Origin: DASCNA01 sp036011305
Lineage (GTDB): Bacteria > Verrucomicrobiota > Lentisphaeria > Victivallales > GWF2-38-69
DNA: 7,900 nucleotides
Direction of reading: 5' to 3'
NCBI GenBank assembly: GCA_036011305.1
Contig: DASCNA010000108.1
Coordinates: forward strand, 1 to 7,900
Shown one piece after another: positions 6,153-7,900 of this stretch (positions are counted from its first letter, which is position 1; each line of letters starts with the position of its first letter). The notes under the pieces were generated by a model. It was given only the letters and a program-made list of their open reading frames with translations, made no database searches and had not been told where the DNA came from. Position numbers and translations under genes: made by a program.

Positions 6153-6758
6153 TTAGGTTCTCTCTACAATGCAATGTTTAAAAGAGATACCACCAGCTAA
6201 TGCGTGATAGTTAAGTTTACCTGTAACAGTTAGTTTATCTCCGGTTTTAAGCCCTTTTGCAAACTCATAATTAAGATTTCCCCAGCAGGCAATAGTATTT
6301 TTCACCGGTCTTCCGGCTTCATTGTCCATTCTTAATCTAACTGTTGCCCATTGATTACCATCACTTAAGACAACCCCAGTTCCAAGACGAGCCATCACTC
6401 CATCAAATTTAAACCATTTATTTTCATATTTACTGTAAGCCGCTGCCCTGTTTTCAACATATTTTTTTTCAATCTGACGGATTGTATCAGCATTAATCTG
6501 AATTACATCATGAGGTTTTTCCACTTGTTGTTTAGGCTCGGCAGACCTTGTGACTGTTGGCAGATCTTGTTGTTCTTTCTTATTAGATGAAACTGTTTCT
6601 GTTTTACTTCCTGTAAAACCTGTGACCAAATTTGAGGTACTTTTTACTAGACTTACCGCATCATTTGCTATTCCGAACATATCACTTATACCTGCATATG
6701 TATTAGTAACAGCTAAACTTAAAACGATTAATAGTGATACTCCTAAAATTCTTTTCAT
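6153..6758 (-). CDS. Exported protein with probable OB fold (tRNA_anti-like)
   Basis: A 201-residue periplasmic protein. The signal peptide is residues 1-22 (cleavage after TYA). Residues 23-95 are Ser/Thr/Lys/Gln-rich and probably flexible, containing a small amphipathic stretch (FGIANDAVSLV). Residues about 97-199 look like a tRNA_anti-like OB-fold domain: NRAAAYSKYENKWFKFDG (103-120), a strand with WATVRLRM (137-144), TIACWGN (155-161), then GLKTGDKLTVTGKL (169-182) and GGISFKHCIVE (189-199). This order of Tyr/Asn, strand-Gly, Cys, Leu-x-x-Gly-Asp-x-x-Thr-Val-x-Gly and a terminal Cys is typical of that family. Cys158 and Cys196 could pair in the periplasm. OB folds bind nucleic acid or oligosaccharide, or mediate contacts, so an assembly or DNA-contact role is possible but unproven. 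Ribosome site GAGAGG is close upstream of the ATG. It lies 17 nt after the VirB6-like gene. Confidence 0.75.
   Translation of the reverse strand: MKRILGVSLLIVLSLAVTNTYAGISDMFGIANDAVSLVKSTSNLVTGFTGSKTETVSSNKKEQQDLPTVTRSAEPKQQVEKPHDVIQINADTIRQIEKKYVENRAAAYSKYENKWFKFDGVMARLGTGVVLSDGNQWATVRLRMDNEAGRPVKNTIACWGNLNYEFAKGLKTGDKLTVTGKLNYHALAGGISFKHCIVERT
6158..6165 (-). promoter_or_regulatory. Ribosome binding site (AGAGAGAA) of the VirB8-like gene
   Basis: The purine-rich AGAGAGAA lies 7 nt before the ATG at 6150 and within the last codons of the OB-fold gene. It decides between the ATG at 6150 and a TTG at 6174 in the same frame, which it would follow rather than precede. Confidence 0.65.
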
Positions 6759-6775
6759 CGATTTCCTCTCTTTAT

Positions 6776-7810
6776 TTATTTTTTATTTTGTGTTAAGTTT
6801 TCATGTGGCTTAAAGGAATTATTTCTTAAGTCCATAAACTGACCGGCTTTTTTTGCAGTATTCATTGTGGATTTCATTGCATTAAAAGGCATCTGATTCA
6901 TACGGCTTCCAATATTTTGTAAAGTTTTTGATCCTCCCATCATATTTCCAAGGCCGCTTCCGTTCTTTGTCGCCTGACTAATCGTCTTATTCAGGTGGCT
7001 TCCTCCAGATGCTACAGCACCTGCTGCGGTTGCAAGTCTCATTACTGCTGCAGTAGGGTCAGCTCCTCTTAAGAAAACAACAATAAGAACAGGACCCAAT
7101 ATATAGAAAACGACTGTCCCGATAACAAAATAGCCTACCAGTGCAAGAGCACCGGTTATTCCTATTATTGGAGTTGCCGCAGCTCCCCCTATTGTCGCCC
7201 CTGCAAATCCGGCACTGAATGCTGTCGTCCCGGCAGCGGCAAATATCAATCCTGATATCATCTCCCATCCTGAATAAAGCATTAAATCTGCAAGATTAAA
7301 TCCTATAGGCCATAGGATTATACCGAATGTCGTAAGAATAAACTGTACTGCTGAACGCTGTGCTGACTGAACCAGAAGAAAAGAAAGTACTATAGGACAA
7401 AACGCTATCATTACATACATTATTATCTTCTGTATGTATATGAGCATCTTTCTTAAGAGATAAGCTAACACCCAGCCTGCCTTATAAAAGAATTCGGCTA
7501 TTTTAGCTGTAAAGTTAAATGTATCACCTGAGCCGTCTATTTTAGCTTTCTGCCAGTTATCCATAGCAGAGTCAACCTGAGTTCCTATATCAGTGTTAAG
7601 TTCATACATCGTTTCAGAAGATGTCATGGTAAATTTGGGATAGCATAAAATACATAAAATGACTGTAAAAACAGCAGCAAGTTGTTTAAATTTAGCTATC
7701 ATATCTCCCTGATGGTCTTTAGCTTTATAAATCCATGCAAAAAGAATTATAAGAAAACTTAAAGGAAGAAGACAACTGTATATTTTTAAAGCAAAATCAT
7801 AACCTTCCAT
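6776..7810 (-). CDS. VirB6/TrbL-like polytopic inner-membrane T4SS protein
   Basis: A 344-residue multi-spanning protein of the VirB6/TrbL type, which forms part of the inner-membrane translocation channel. Hydrophobic segments lie at about residues 11-27, 44-57, 109-122, 125-148, 157-175, 184-207 and 213-247, separated by a periplasmic-type polar loop at 60-100. The centre carries the family-like stretch with Pro-flanked helices (AFCPIVLSFLLV, then ILWPIGFNLADL), followed by a Gly/Ala-rich segment. The tail from about 268 is hydrophilic and Gly/Ser/Met/Asn/Lys-rich and ends in the cytoplasm or at the membrane face. The ATG at 7810 was chosen over a GTG three codons earlier because GAGGTGG lies just upstream of the ATG and would overlap the GTG itself. 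The ATG shares one base with the preceding stop. Topology is clear; the VirB6 versus TrbL subfamily is not. Confidence 0.82.
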   Translation of the reverse strand: MEGYDFALKIYSCLLPLSFLIILFAWIYKAKDHQGDMIAKFKQLAAVFTVILCILCYPKFTMTSSETMYELNTDIGTQVDSAMDNWQKAKIDGSGDTFNFTAKIAEFFYKAGWVLAYLLRKMLIYIQKIIMYVMIAFCPIVLSFLLVQSAQRSAVQFILTTFGIILWPIGFNLADLMLYSGWEMISGLIFAAAGTTAFSAGFAGATIGGAAATPIIGITGALALVGYFVIGTVVFYILGPVLIVVFLRGADPTAAVMRLATAAGAVASGGSHLNKTISQATKNGSGLGNMMGGSKTLQNIGSRMNQMPFNAMKSTMNTAKKAGQFMDLRNNSFKPHENLTQNKK

Positions 7811-7900
7811 TAGAACCACCTCATTCCGTTTTTCTCGCTTTCTTTAAATTTTGTCAGAACTTCTTTCTGTGTCATACTTTTAGCTTTTTTGAAATAATCA
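7810..7900 (-). CDS. C-terminal 29 codons of an upstream gene of the operon
   Basis: An open frame enters from the right edge and ends at TAA (7812-7810), overlapping the VirB6-like ATG by one base. The visible 29 residues are lysine-rich and hydrophilic, with TQKEVLTKFKESEKNG in the middle and MRWF at the end. An internal ATG (residue 9 of the visible part) has no good ribosome site, so this is probably the tail of a longer protein rather than a complete small gene. In VirB/Trb operons this place before virB6 is often held by VirB4, VirB5 or an entry-exclusion protein, but nothing in 29 residues decides it. Confidence 0.6.
   Translation of the reverse strand, partial: DYFKKAKSMTQKEVLTKFKESEKNGMRWF
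7816..7822 (-). promoter_or_regulatory. Ribosome binding site (GAGGTGG) of the VirB6-like gene
   Basis: GAGGTGG lies 5 nt upstream of the ATG at 7810 (core GAGGT 7 nt away) and is within the last codons of the preceding gene. It excludes the in-frame GTG at 7819, which falls inside it. Confidence 0.75.

Larger units (their letters stand above)
1..7900 (-). other. Single-direction T4SS core operon segment
   Basis: All nine supported genes point the same way. Successive junctions from right to left are: 1-nt overlap, 17-nt gap, 2-nt gap, 8-nt overlap, 22-nt gap, 1-nt overlap, 4-nt gap and 1-nt gap. No junction has room for a promoter of ordinary size and no hairpin followed by a U-tract was seen, so transcription probably starts right of the window and continues past the left edge. 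Confidence 0.8.

Noticed and set aside
6151..6174. TTG start giving eight more residues to the VirB8-like protein
   Set aside because: It lies inside the upstream gene with no ribosome site ahead of it, whereas AGAGAGAA precedes the ATG at 6150 at good spacing.
7059..7268. Minus-strand open frame rich in Cys, Arg, Asn and Ser within the VirB6-like gene
   Set aside because: Out-of-phase reading of Gly/Ala-rich membrane codons; biased composition and no start signal.
7299..7319. Inverted repeat AATCCTAT / ATAGGATT with a 5-nt loop
   Set aside because: AT-rich short stem within membrane-segment codons of the VirB6-like gene, with no U-tract. Likely chance.
1..7900. tRNA, rRNA, CRISPR array, insertion sequence or origin of transfer
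   Set aside because: Coding density is almost complete on one strand, and I saw no terminal inverted repeats, regular spacer array, cloverleaf or transposase-like frame.

Overview
The window is one stretch of a tightly packed, AT-rich operon, transcribed entirely on the minus strand (right to left). It encodes the inner-membrane, periplasmic and outer-membrane core of a VirB/Trb/Tra-like type IV secretion system (T4SS), the machinery used for conjugation or protein export. Several products have signal peptides and one has a clear lipobox, so the host is a diderm (Gram-negative-type) bacterium. Low GC, many AGA and ATA codons and Lys/Asn-rich proteins are all visible, but they do not identify the taxon. 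An AT-rich gut- or host-associated lineage is a guess only.

In order of transcription: the last 29 codons of an unidentified gene (7810-7900); a multi-spanning VirB6/TrbL-like channel protein (6776-7810); a periplasmic protein with a probable OB fold (6153-6758); a VirB8/TrbF/TraE-like bitopic protein (5347-6150); a VirB9/TrbG-like periplasmic protein (4326-5354); a long secreted coiled-coil protein built on 18-residue repeats (3188-4303); a VirB10/TrbI-like protein (2022-3188); a 238-residue lipoprotein in the VirB7/TrbH position (1301-2017); and the first 433 codons of a large acidic protein I do not recognise, which runs off the left edge (1-1299).

The genes overlap by 1 or 8 nt or are separated by 1 to 22 nt, each with a ribosome binding site or stop-start coupling, so they should be translated from one message. 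There is no intergenic space over 22 nt and I see no promoter or rho-independent terminator. The expected picture is a VirB10 protein spanning from the inner membrane to an outer-membrane core made with the VirB9-like protein and the lipoprotein, with VirB6 and VirB8 at the inner membrane. The OB-fold protein, the repeat coiled coil and the oversized lipoprotein are accessory or highly diverged parts. They make this system unlike the textbook virB or trb operon. No ATPase (VirB4, VirB11, VirD4), relaxase or origin of transfer lies inside the window, so DNA transfer and protein secretion cannot be told apart here.
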